From: Zopfochytrium polystomum
Lineage: Eukaryota > Chytridiomycota > Chytridiomycetes > Chytridiales > Chytridiaceae
Assembly (NCBI GenBank): GCA_025765615.1
Contig: JAIVFJ010000007.1
Span: 124,001 to 188,000, forward strand
DNA length: 64,000 bases
Direction: 5' to 3'
Below, piece by piece: positions 50,087 through 61,142 of the stretch. A program made the translations under genes and the position numbers. The notes under the pieces were generated by a model. That model did no database searches. It had not been told where the DNA came from and was given only the letters and a program-made list of their open reading frames with translations. Every line of letters starts with the position of its first letter. The stretch's first letter is position 1.

Positions 50087-50753
50087 GCGCCAGCGTTTTA
50101 TTGGGGCGACACGACGACTGGCAAACGCGCAACGAGCAAAACGCCAGCGCAGCGGGGCAGGCGGGGCGTGGTGAATACCAGTGCGGGCAGCCGCAGCGAG
50201 CCAGATGGCCCGGCGGCTTGCTTGTGAGGGGAGCAAGGTTGGACCAGGGTTAGGGTTAACGAAGGAGGGGAAGAGAAAAAATATAAAAAAATATAAAAAT
50301 AAAATAAAAATAAAAAGCGACCAACCAACAAAACCAAAACCTCGCTTTCCCCCAATTCACACCCTCGCCGAAAACGCCGCCTCCCTCGCGACCGCCGCGA
50401 GCCGCCCCGCCGTGCCAAATAAAATCAAGCACAGCAGACGATGACGACGACGCGGGCGATGAGGATGACATTCCTCCAATGGAGAGGAGAACATGGCATT
50501 CGCTTTCTTGGTTCTTTGGGTTCGTCTTTTCCCCCCGATTGATATTTCACCTCCACATAAACCAGTCAACACCACAGCGCAAACACACCACCACCGGCTT
50601 TATTTCGCCTGCTGCCCGCTGCTGCCCCGTCCCCCGACGACAGCCCATACACAAAAACGTATTTTTTTGTCGTGCGAGCGAAACAAAAAAAAAAAAAAAA
50701 AGGACAGAAAGAAAACATTCTCAGTCCCCCGACGTTTGCTCCAACCCGACTGT
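49600..50753. other. Intergenic, homopolymer-rich region 3' of ABCA gene
   Basis: Contains A runs (about 49829-49839 and 49908-49922), the T34 run (50052-50085), an A/T-rich tract at 50275-50320 and A17 (50684-50700). No exon recognised; frames through the homopolymers give only poly-Lys or poly-Phe. Confidence 0.5.
50052..50085 (-). repeat. T34 homopolymer (A34 on minus strand) with AATAAA 11 nt upstream
   Basis: On the minus strand AATAAA (50102-50097) is followed 11 nt later by 34 consecutive A. This is the layout of a polyadenylated transcript end fixed in DNA. The source sequence was not recognised. Confidence 0.6.
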
Positions 50754-53700
50754 CTAGTTTGTCTGCGTGGCGACGTAGCCGTTCGGGTTGGCGTCGCGGA
50801 TGCTGTTAGTGAGGGGAAGAGAGAGACAGAGAGGGAGAGACAGAAAGAGGGAACGTCAGCGTCGGGGCGGAGAAAACGCGAAATAAAACAACAACAACAA
50901 CAAAACAACCACTCACATTCTCAAAAACACCTCCTCGAGGGTGGTCTGCGAGATCCCCCACGCCTTAACGAGTCCCTCCGCGTTGGCCTCGAGCCACTTT
51001 ACAAACCCGGGGATGGCGGGAGTGCTCGAAATCGGGAACTGGTATATCAGTGCTCCCGCGGCGTCGTCCTCGAGCCTCGCGCCGGGCACGCGCTCCGCGA
51101 TCGCTGCCTTCATGCGGTCGCTGTGGTCGGTGATCACCGAGATCCTGTACCCGGCGCCGTACTTGTTTTTCAAAAAGATCGAGTTCCCGATCGCGCGGAG
51201 GCGGCCGTGGGCCATGATGGCAATGCTGTCGCCGAGGACGTCGGCCTCCTCCATCGAGTGGGTCGTGAGGATCATGACGCGGTCTTTTTTAAAGGTTTCG
51301 ATAAAGGACCAGACGTGGCGGCGGTTGACGGGGTCCATGCCGGTGGTGGGTTCGTCCATGAAGACGACCTTGGGGTCGCCGATGGTCGAGATGACGAGGG
51401 AGAGGCGGCGTTTCATGCCGCCGGAGTAGGTCGAGGCGCGCACGTTTTGCACGGTCCAGAGCTTGACGGCTTTGAGGCGGTCCTCCAGGAGCTCGCGCCA
51501 GTGCTCGCGCGGGACGCCTTTCAGGCCGGCGTAGAGTTCAATGTGCTCGCGCGCGGAGAGGTCGTCGAAAAGGATGTCGTGCTGCGGGCACACGCCCAGG
51601 GTCGCGCGGATGGCGCCCATCTGGGTGCGGACGCTGCGGCCGTAGACAAGCGCGTCGCCGCTGGTGGCCGGGGTGAGCCCGGCGAGGATGGACATTGTGG
51701 TGGACTTGCCCGCGCCGTTCTGTCCGAGGAGGGCGAGGAGGCGGGACTTGTGGAGTGTGAGGCAAGTGTTTTTGACGGCGACTTTGGCGGAGGAAGGCTT
51801 GAAGAAGGATTTGTAGGTTTTGTTGAGGTTGACGATGCGGACGGCGGGGGGCTCCAGGCTGTCGCTGTGCGGGAGGCCGGCCTCGTTGCCGTCGGTCGCA
51901 AGCGACTCCATCAGCGCGCGCTTGCGCTCGGCGGTCACGTCCGCGTCCTCGTCAGCGTCGACAGCCAGGCTGCGCTGCGCCTTGACGCGCGCGAGCCATT
52001 CCTGCTCAGCCTGCTCAGATCGCGAGGTGAAGCCCCAGTACGATGGGAGGAGGAAAAAGTACACAGGCCGGCTGGTGCCGTACTCGTCCGGGATCACGTT
52101 GTCAAAGAAGAAGAGGAGGAGCGCATGCAGGATGATGTCGAAAAGCATCTTGTACCACGCGTCCACTGGCGCGGGCGGCGTCGTCACGCCGCTTGTATAG
52201 GCCGGCAAGAGGTTTGTCGGGATCGGGTTGTACAGGTCGCTCCATGAAAAGCCGGGACCGGGGATGTACGTGTCCGTCAGGTCGTCCAGCTTTCCGGTGG
52301 TAAAAAGAGAAATGTCCAAGAACATGTGGCCAAAGTGGAAAAAGGGCAACCAGATGAAGCCTGTTTGGAGGTATATGTGAGGGTGTTGGGTATGAGTGCG
52401 AGAAAGAGAGCGAATTCAGAGCCAGCTTAACGTCAGAATGTTTGGTAGCTCGGGCGGCTTCCACCGCAAGGTAACCGACATCGCGCCAAAACAAAAACTC
52501 ACCGTTGACACCGCCGCCGCCAATAATCTCCGGGTTCCACCAAATGTACCCGAGGAACGACGACGAAAACACAAAGCTCTCAAACAACAAACCAATGATA
52601 AACACAAAGATGCCGAGGAGCACGGCGACGCGGGCCTGCCTGACAAAGCAAGTCAGCAGGAACGCAAACATCACCATGGACTCTCCAAAGAGGAAGAACG
52701 TGATCCACGTGACGAAAAAGTTTGCCCGCTTGAAGACCTCGAAGCCAAACGCGATGCCGAGGACGACGGTGGCGAGCGAGTTGACGACGATGAGGAGGGA
52801 CATGGAGAGGTACTGGCTGGTCCAGTAGACACTGGGCATGAGGCCCATCATTTCCATGCCGTGGCGCAGCTTGGCTTCCTTTTCGCCAACGATCTGGTTC
52901 AGGACTGTGATGAAGATGACCATGACGGCGCAGAAAAAGAAGCACGCGCCGAGGGACTGGACGACTGAGTCGGAGACGTTGACGGCGGGGATGAGGGGCC
53001 AGTCTTTGAGCTGGTAGTCGAGGTTTGCCTGGACCTTGTTGTCGTTGAGACCAGTGACTGTGGATTGAATTTTGTATTCGGTGTCAGCGCGCGTTGTTTT
53101 GTGAGCCATGGACATCTGAGACTACGTTCCCGCCCACGCAAAACGAAGGAAACAAATAAACTCAACTGATAGCCTCATCCACGCCGCGAATGACCGACGC
53201 TAGCTGCCTTCCAAAGATGTCCGACAAGTTCGCGGTGAGCGTGGCGTTGTACCAAACCTGGTACCGAACGTTCAACGCGCCGCCGGTCGAGACCGAGTCG
53301 AACGTGATAGCCCAGTTGGTGACATTGGGGTGCTTGACGGCGTAATTGTAAATGTAGTCCTGGGAGGGGACGGGGTAAATGAGGGTGCTGTCGGCGGCGG
53401 AGGGCAGGTATCCTTCGTCGGAGAGGGCGGCGGAGGCCAGGCTGAAGGTCGTTCCGGTGCGGTTGGAATTGGCGGTCGCAAAGTTTTGCATGTAGGTGGT
53501 GGTCTCGGCAGTGTTGGGGTAGTACATCATGAAGATGCATTGCGTGCTGCCGTAGCCCTGGATTGCTTTGTTTAGTATGGTTTGATGCGGAAGAATCACA
53601 AAAGCACGAAAAAAAGAGAGAGGATATTTGTACCGTGCACGGCTGGACGCCGTCGAGCGCGCCGATGGGCGGGTGGAAGTTTGACTTGCGCTGGCGCGAG

Positions 53701-54165
53701 TAGTCGGCCTGCTGCAGCACAAAGAGCACGAGGTGGAAGATGAGCGGGGCGAGGATTGTCTGCGCGAGCGTCGAGCTCAGGTAGCGGTACTGGTTGTGGT
53801 GGCGGCGGTTCGACAAGAGTGGTGACATGATTGGCCGTTCGGTGAGACAAACCAACGAGAGACTGCACAAATCGATCGCAAACACCATGCACTCGCCCTC
53901 ACACGCAACACGCACACAACGGTCCCCTCGCTCTCCCTCCACTCTCACTCTCTCTCGCTCGCTCTTTCTCTCTCTCTCTCTCTCTCAATACCTGCAGGAT
54001 GGTGTTCCTCTTGAGCATGATGAGCAGCTGATCCCAGAAGCGGAGGAAGAAGTTCTTTTCGACGACCTTGTTGGACGACGTATCAGAGCGGCCGCCGGAG
54101 CCGGCGGCCGCGCCTTCGGCAGCGGACGTGACAAAGACGACCTCGTCCTTTGTCTTGTCGGCCAT
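50754..54165 (-). CDS. ABC transporter, A subfamily, single nucleotide-binding domain
   Basis: Half-size ABCA-type lipid or amphiphile transporter. ATG at 54165: cytosolic N-terminus, then FFLRFWDQLLIMLKRN, a first membrane segment (AQTILAPLIFHLVLFVLQQA), a long extracytoplasmic loop with several N-x-T sites (about 53560-53180), and a membrane block (LGACFFFCAVMVIFITVLNQ, the conserved EKEAKLRHGMEMMGL, YLSMSLLIVVNSLATVVLGI, FLLTCFVRQARVAVLLG). The NBD has Walker A GQNGAGKST (about 51710-51736), Q-loop VCPQHD, signature YSGGMKRRLS, Walker B VVFMDEPTTGMDP and switch LTTHSMEEAD, all intact. TLEEVFLR joins a last exon giving IRDANPNGYVATQTN, stop at 50756-50754. The splice at about 53160 is one base off in my reading. 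Very GC-rich, biased codons. Substrate unknown. Confidence 0.88.
53943..53988. repeat. CT-rich tract inside intron 1 of the ABCA gene
   Basis: Pyrimidine run with (CT)10-class repeats between the N-terminal exon and the exon starting RYLSSTLAQT. On the minus strand it is GA-rich. Confidence 0.8.
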
Positions 54166-54830
54166 GTTAGTGATCGATGGTGTGGTGATGATGGGGCTGG
54201 CTGGCTGACGATGAAGATGATGATGATGATGATGGAGGGGACGTAAGAGGGTGGCCTTGCGGGGAAGGTGGCTGCGAGACGACGACGACGGCGTCGAGTG
54301 CTGGTTTTGGTTGGCCCACGCTCTCTCCTCCTTTGTTTTGTTTCTTTCTTATTTTTGGTTTTTGATACTGACATAAGAGTCTTTCAGGTCTGTCTGCCGA
54401 TCTAGTTCTCTCCTCGGACTCGCTCTGTCTCTCTCCCAGTCAAGTTCAACGTGCTGTTGTCAGCAGACATTACTGCGTCGAGCGACGCGAGGGGAGGGCC
54501 ACCACAGCCTCATTGGGCGATCAATGCAACGAAAGAAAGAAGAGTAGAGCGACTGGGCATCTTGTCTTTTGTCTCACTCTCTCTCTCTCTGTCTCGCTCT
54601 CTCTCTCTCTCATTTCATTTGTTTTGCCGCGACCTCCGTCTTGGTCCAATGAATGGAGCCTGACAAAGGCGGAAATGGCGTCTTATGAAAGCGCCGCAAC
54701 ACGGCGGAGGCGAACAAATACCCACCACAACCATCCATGAGTGAGTGATCCGCACCCTCGCACCCTCCCTCCTCCTTGCGGCTGGCAGTGCTTTTTCTTC
54801 TTTTCTTCTGCTTCTTCTTCTTCTTCTTCT

Positions 54831-54832
<2 letters not shown>

Positions 54833-54861
<29 letters not shown>
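54833..54861. repeat. T29 homopolymer after a CTT array
   Basis: Preceded by TTC/CTT triplets from about 54795; length is likely unstable and hard to sequence. Confidence 0.85.
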
Positions 54862-55151
54862 GGAGAACCGGCAGCTTTGGTTTGTTTGTTGCTTTGTTTA
54901 CGGAATGGCGTGTCCGCCTTCAAGGGCTTGGGCGGCGCGGATGACGCGGAGGATGGCACGCAGGCAGGCGGACGGAGGTTTGCTGCAGTCTTTGGTCCCT
55001 CTCTCGGTTTCCCGTTCTAAACTTTAGCTGGAGACAGACCAAGAAGACACAGCCACCACACCACACCCCCAAACCTCCGCCTGATCAACGAACACACACA
55101 TCTGGCATTCCGTGTGGATGGCAGAGTGAAAAAGCAAACCACACACTCACA

Positions 55152-55184
55152 TACACACACACACACACACACATCCTCTTCCTC

Positions 55185-55222
<38 letters not shown>
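55152..55222. repeat. Adjacent (CA)n and (CT)n microsatellites
   Basis: About ten CA units (55152-55172), a short spacer, then about twenty CT units to 55222. Confidence 0.85.
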
Positions 55223-55225
<3 letters not shown>

Positions 55226-55809
55226 TGTTGAAAGTACAAAAAAAAAGAAAAAAATAACAGTCCTTTGCTATTGGCGGCCGTTGCGTTTCGGATCTCGACG
55301 CAACAACACACCACCAAATAAAGGGGACCACGTCGTTCGCGCAACGCAAAATGGGGACTTGGAATAAACGAGGAAAAAAATCAAAAAAAAAAAAAAAAAA
55401 CAATATCAAAATCAGGGCTCGCCCGCGGCACGCCGCCAATGGTTGCTGTGGGAAAAAGCGGCCGCAGCGCGCGCCAAAACGAGCCAAGGGGGCGCTACGC
55501 GGGACGCGCTGTTGCGGAACCCGGAGTCGCTGCGATCAAGGAGGACCTTGTTTGGGGGACGCGAGTGCCAGAGCGGCGTTCGCGGAGAAGCTGAAACGGC
55601 ATGGGAATGGGTCGCGTTTCCGCATGGAGCCTGCACGCGGACGCGTCTCGCGTTTTTTACAAGAAGTCGCTCGACATCAAGGTGCACGGCGGTCTACGGT
55701 TACGCGGGTGCAATGTGTCTGTAGGAGATTTAGCTAATGGTATGGGCGCCGTCGCCGCGGGCCAAGGAGGCCACGCGGATGCGATGGGGTACAACCAGGA
55801 GTCGATGGC

Positions 55810-56008
55810 TATAAATATAACAAGCTGTTTGGCGGGAGGTCATGGACCCGGTGTCGAAGGACACGACATGCCGCACCGCTCGTGGCCCTGCCGACCGCAA
55901 CACGGATTTCGGCACCACCACAATGGCGGTGGAACCGTTCTCCAACGATGCCGCCGCCGTCCGCCGAGACTCGCGCTCGCCGCCGCGTGCCTTTGTGACA
56001 GTGAGTAA
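55810..56008 (+). promoter_or_regulatory. TATA-like element with a downstream open first-exon candidate
   Basis: TATAAATA at 55810-55817 is followed 25 nt later by ATG (55842) opening MDPVSKDTTCRTARGPADRN and later RRDSRSPPRAFVTV, where GTGACAG/GTGAGT could be a donor. Open to 56048. No homologue recognised and no following exon identified, so this is only a candidate. Confidence 0.25.
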
Positions 56009-56110
56009 CTCCGGCTCACTTATCAAATCGAAAGAACAGCACAGGTGATGAGTACCTTCGTGACAGTAATTACCCTCACTTCTCAAATGAGTAACTCCGC
56101 TCAATTCTCA

Positions 56111-56190
56111 CTGCTACCGCAAAATCGACTAGTGAATGAGCTTCTATCGAAGAGACTCGCGCAAAAGCGATTGCTACTTGCCACTAGCCG
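56111..56190. repeat. Dispersed repeat, copy A
   Basis: Shares CTGC-TACCGCA, GACTAGT-AATGAGCTTCTAT-GAAG, CTCG-G-AA-G, ATTGCTACT and TTGCCACT in order with 62444-62540. Confidence 0.65.
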
Positions 56191-56405
56191 GATCACCACT
56201 CTGTCGCTGTGACCGATTGCCAATCCCGGGCTGCTGCTGGTACCGCGGAAACAGCGGCGGCGGCTGGGGCGAGGAGGCTGGTGCCGGTGCTGGTCGATCC
56301 GCCGCAGATCGATCATCACTTAATTGTTGCCTTGTCAGGACTTTCCTTCTCCGACTCGGTTCCCCCTCTTCTTGGACTTGACCAGCTGCGTCGGATCTGC
56401 GAACA

Positions 56406-59020
56406 ATGAGGTTGCCGACAGTCGTTCGGCTCGCAAGGGATCGCCTTAATCCGCCCTCGAGCTACGGGCGGAGGGTGATGCAAGCTGAGACAGATTGCTT
56501 CTTCACGCTAGCGGCTGGACGCAGAGTCATTTCAACTGCCCTTCGTCTCCAGGAAACAAGTAGCCGTTGTCGTGTGGATCAATGCCTCCGGCCAGTGCAA
56601 CTTGTCACCTCGTCTCGTTCCCTTATGCGGAAAGACGAGATACGCAGGATAATGCTTACCGGGACATCCGCCGAGATTTCTTTGACGGAGAATGCGGCGC
56701 AAGACTCTCAGGTTATGTTCGCACCGTCCGGCCGGAGAATAGAGTGGTATTCGGATCCCTTTCTCCTAAGCCAGCGGATCAAGGTGCTCGTTGCTGGAAC
56801 TTCGAAGGATGTAGAGGATGCAATGGATTTGGTGGACAGGCACACTGGCGCCGCGAATGGACCCGTTTATTCAGCTCTTATTCATGGGCTTGTTGCGCGA
56901 CAAAAGGCCGTCAGGGCGCTGGACTATTATCATCAGGTAATGGTTGACAGCAATTGGTCTACTCTTCATGCTAACACCATCCTTGAACACAGATGATTGC
57001 TCGAAAGGTGGAACCAACTCCGTCGACGTACTGCTCGGTACTCCAAGCTCTGTTTCAGCTCGTCAAGGAAACGGACCAGTCAGACGAATCAACACTTTCA
57101 AGTTTATTTCAGCGCGCGGTTGTTTTATTAGAAAGCATCCCTTCAGATAAAATCAACATCTATCACGTCAACACTATGTTGAACATATGTCGCAGGTGTT
57201 CGAACGTCGGTGGTCAGGAGTTTGGTTGGAAAACCTACATGACGACAGCGCACAACCTCCCCCCGAAGAGAAGAAACGCCAATATGCTTCCGCAATTGTC
57301 CGAAACTGCACGCGACGCTGCTGACGAGTTTTTGGTGGAAGAGGAGACAATGTCGAACGCTGTGACGGGCTGGGACAGATTGACTCCAGACACTAGAACT
57401 ATAACTTTGGCGTTGCGCCTTTGCTCGACATCCACTGTGTATGAATGGTTCGAAAGAGGAGCAGAGATCTGGCAAGACCACTTTCCTCGCTCGTCTGCTG
57501 TCCTCGATCAACACCTGCTCTACACACTCATTCGACATTTTCTATACAGCCCTTCGCCTGCCTTCATTCGAACGGTCAAAAAAATCTATAGTCCTGCTAT
57601 ACGTGTTTATGACCCAGCGTTCAAAGGGTTCGACCTTGCCTGTGCTGCGTTCGGAATCTCTCTTGAGAAAGTAAAAAATAAGAGGGAAGTAACAACTCAT
57701 CCAGTTTTTCCACAACTGGCCTCAATGCACAAGAAAATTTCGGATAATCTCGCAATATCACCATATCAAATGGATCAAAGTATACTGGATTTATGCTTGA
57801 GATTGTGCACTCGGTTGTGGTGTCCCGAACTCGGTGCTTTGTTTTTAAACGTGGCGAAAACGTCCGGTGTCCCTGTGGAATCAAACATTGCCGATAGCAT
57901 TTTAACTGGACTTATCCGGGCACATCGTTTCAAAGAAGCGCTTGATGTGACTCAGAAACTGGGACCTCACTCAATCTCTCTCGACGACGCCAAAACCATC
58001 AACAAGCCACTTGTTACCCACCCAAAGAGGCTTTCCGAACTTGATCACTACAGTGAGCCACCGCCCCCAACACTATCAATGCGCTGGCGCCATTACCGTC
58101 TGGCGCTACGTGTACGTGTCCTTTCCAACGCCGTACAGTACATGATTAGCCATCCTCCTCGTCGTGTTCGTTATACTGTAGTTGGCGAATCTGAGCCAGA
58201 GTCGCGCGCATTTTGGCTCATCCTTACGAAGCGCACCTATTTGGAAATGATTCAGCTGTCTCAAGAAGCTCGGGCTCTGCATTCAAGCGGACGCCCGATC
58301 CCTCGGCGGGCGGATGACCCTCCACGTCGAGTCGTTTTCTTTGACGATCCTTTCCGAGATTCGATACTATTGAAGCAAATGCTGCTGGCACTGGATGGCG
58401 ATCCAGTTGATTGCGTCACTGTTGCTAGAGTTGTTGTTTCGTTCAAAGAAGCTGTTGTGAACTTGACCGAGAAGGTTGGATCGATGGAAGAGGACCTCGA
58501 GACGGCCATGCGGAGGGGAAGTGAAGCAACATCCAACAACGTTGAGAGGGACGAGCCAGATGACGAGGTCGATGGAATACTTCTGACCGAGGAGTCGCCG
58601 TTGGTGAATATTCCCAGGTCCAGGCGGCTCCTCACGTCTCACCTGGATTGTTTGACGAAATGTGCTCGAGTTTTGGACGATGCTGTGACATTCTATCGAA
58701 CAGGGCAGATAGTGCGCCCACCGAAACGGCTATCTAAATCGGAAATGCAACATCGCGTAGTGCTGGAACAGGCGCTTTACAAGGCCGCCAGCGAGATGCC
58801 TAATGACCTGAAAAGGAAGGTTTCGGAAGAAGAAGTAGCGGAGTGGAGAAATCTTCGAAGTCAGCTGAAGCCTTTCTTGAGGGCTAGGGAGGTAAAGGCG
58901 GCTGAAGAGAACAAGGGTGTCCCGAAGGTTACGAAGAAGATGTACACTGGTGGGCGGGGTAAAACCAACAAGGCAGGTCCGAAAAAGTCGGGCTATAAGA
59001 ATACGAGGTTTACATCATGA
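56406..59020 (+). CDS. Pentatricopeptide-repeat protein, probably mitochondrial
   Basis: Two exons joined across a 55-nt intron (about 56938-56992) give about 850 residues. The N-terminus (MRLPTVVRLARDRLNPPSSY) is basic and hydroxylated with few acids, as in a mitochondrial presequence. Residues about 140-210 contain a clear PPR pair: DAMDLVDRHTGAANGPVYSA LIHGLVARQKAVRALDYYHQ then MIARKVEPTPSTYCSVLQAL. Helical repeats continue (INIYHVNTMLNICRRC, DQHLLYTLIRHFLYSP, ADSILTGLIRAHRFKEALDV). A charged coiled-coil region with EDLETAMRRGSE follows, and the tail is strongly basic and Gly/Lys-rich (YTGGRGKTNKAGPKKSGYKN). PPR proteins bind organelle RNA or sit in mitoribosomes; PTCD3/mS39-like is possible but not shown. 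No frame breaks seen. Confidence 0.75.
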
Positions 59021-59584
59021 ATATTAATATGTATGACTGAGCAATAAGGAACCCTAAAAAAAATTACACATAAGAGGATCAGTTGTCAGCCAACTGATCG
59101 AGTAACAACAGCATTCGGAACAGATAGACTATATTACTTTGCCAAATGATCGAACGTTTTTTGTTCTTTCCGCTACGTTCAAATTTCTACCGCCTCTCAG
59201 GAAGGCGGCATTGATACCTTAACCATTAAGTATTTCCCATGCGCAAGGCGGACCGCAATCACCTCCTCGATGTGGCCCGATCGCCATCAGCTGCACGGGG
59301 TCCGTAAAGCTGGCCAGTGGCACCTGCAATGCGCATCCAGATGATTTGACCCAGAAATCCTTATTCCGAAGTTTTGCAGATGGAGCAGTCCGTGAAAGAA
59401 GGCGTGGACACCAATCCTGTCCTTCAGATGAGCCTGTTGTCACTCATTGGTCGCGCGGCTGGGGCCGTTGGAGCTTATGATAAAGAAAGAAGTGCACAAG
59501 CTTCAACTTTGTACAGCCGAGGATATGCAGGATAAGGTAAAATAGTTTGACAAGGGTGTCGTGATCTAACACACAATCCAGCAA
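59021..59584. other. Intergenic region between PPR gene and TPR relic
   Basis: No recognisable exon; a frame ending ERSAQASTLYSRGYAG near 59530 may be an eroded upstream part of the TPR relic. Confidence 0.35.
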
Positions 59585-61142
59585 GCAATTTCGCGGCATG
59601 GACTGATTTGGCTCTGGTCTTTCATCTAAAAGGCGAGTTTCAGACAGCCTTGAGAATCCACATGGAGCTGCTGACCGAAATGACTGCGACTGCGAACGAC
59701 GAGTTTGCATCCATCGCATTGGGCAACATTAGCCTTGAGTTAAGAAAGCTTCGCAAAGTGGAAGAAGCGTTGAATATGGCAACTTGAGCGGATGCAGGCT
59801 TAAACGAATCATCTCTATTTGCTATGGGCATCTTGGATTGGCTCTAAGCCAACTTGGACAACTGGAGTAGGCCAAAACAAACCTTGAGGCGGCCATGAAG
59901 ATGTCGGAAGCAATGAGCGACAAGCAGGGGATAAAGATCATCTCATCCAAAGTTGCAAAGATGTACGTCTATTCTGGCGATTTATCACGGCCGAGGATTG
60001 GTTTCGTAAATCCGAACAAGCAGCCCTTGAAGTCGGAAACTCCGCATCTGCAGCTGCAGCAACGTGCGACCTGGTTCTTTGCTTGATATTGCACTTGAAT
60101 CTCACTTTCACCAAACCTGGTGGTATTGAGGACATTGACAGCGGTCCGCTGCGTGGATGGGCATTGCCTGATGCTGATAATGTATACACCAGGCTTGAAC
60201 CAGCTGTTTCAGTTCCCCAGGATGCGCAAAACCCCTACAAAGCCAAGGCGCGTAATTGCAAAAGCCGCAATTTTTTACTTGCAAGAGAAGTTTGAAGAGG
60301 CTGTGTATGAGGCTCACCTTGCACTCGAGGTAGCTCAGAAACACAACCTCTCTGACAAGGCTGGATTTGCTCGACTGAACTTTGTATGGCTTGCATAAAC
60401 AAGAAAATGACGACCTCATCTCTCTTTGACAACACTGCAAAGCTTGACGAGTACACTGGACTTCCTTGTTGCACTGCTGCTATGATTGCGTCCCGCCACG
60501 GTTGGACCGAAGACCTTCGCTTGATCATCAAGGTTAGCAGCGATCTGCCTCTATCAGACGAATGGGGCTACACATTTTTGGATTACGCTGTCCTCGGCTC
60601 TCGTCAGGACCAAGTCCTGTCACTCGTTGAGGAGTACGAGATGGTGTGGATCCAAGAGGAATCGAAAATCAAGTACCTGATTCGTCAATTCATTGTAACG
60701 GAACTAAAGGACCTGGAGAGCGCCCCCGAGTTCTGCATCAAATTTGCGCAGCTTCTCGCAAACTGCGAGCTTGGATACAGCGAGAAGCTGGACGACCTGC
60801 GCATTCTCCCATTCTCAGCTCTCCGCACATTAGGCTTCATTCCTCATTTTCGAGAAGCCGCGCCGTCAGCTACCAGGACGTTCTCGCCTCGGACCGCTCC
60901 GGCCGGGTAAAAGTCGTCTTCGTCTTTCGGGAGCGCGCCTGGTGCCTCATCGAGGCACACTTTGCGCGTCTCTAGAACGAAAAGCACCGGTTCCCGCAAC
61001 TTGTCGAGTACGACCTTCCGAAGAGGAGCCTGTTGCAGGTGGATCGCGAGGTCAGGAACCCGACCAAGGGTCAGATGGCCAGCAAGGTCGTGAATGGATG
61101 GAATATCCGCTTCCTGGAAATGATGGCAAAGGTGATCTGGTG
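59585..61142 (+). pseudogene. Decayed TPR / ankyrin-like repeat gene
   Basis: Repeat-protein coding sequence in at least four frames. Frame 1: AWTDLALVFHLKGEFQTALR and LGNISLELRKLRKVEEALN (TPR units), then TGA near 59790. Frame 2: RIISICYGHLGLALSQLGQL, an in-frame TAG at about 59863 where LEEAKTNLEAA is expected, then IISSKVAKMYVYSGDL. Frame 3: TAEDWFRKSEQAALEVGNSA. Later AKAAIFYLQEKFEEAVYEAH gives another TPR. From 60446 an open block reads TAAMIASRHGWTEDLRLIIK and EWGYTFLDYAVLGSRQDQVL, ankyrin-like; then SYQDVLASDRSGRVKVVFV and, in another frame, HRFPQLVEYDLPKRSLLQVD to MMAKVIW-TGA (61142). TPR plus ankyrin-like repeats with an unassigned C-terminal domain suggests an expanded accessory gene family; the number of breaks exceeds what I see in the other genes. 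Confidence 0.6.

Larger units (their letters stand above)
54166..56405. other. Microsatellite-rich intergenic region, ABCA / PPR gene
   Basis: Holds (GAT)n at about 54208-54235, CT runs at 54577-54613 and 55182-55222, (CTT)n then T29 (54833-54861), (CA)n at 55152-55172 and A18 (55383-55400). No convincing exon, except a possible first exon after a TATA-like site at 55810 (separate entry). The ABCA promoter should lie just above 54166. Confidence 0.5.

Noticed and set aside
50240..50256. Telomere-like GGTTAGGGTTAAC
   Set aside because: Only about one and a half TTAGGG units; too short to be an interstitial telomere.
51538..51901. Long open frames antisense or out of frame within the ABCA exons
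   Set aside because: Products of high GC content without stops; the ABCA frame has every expected motif.
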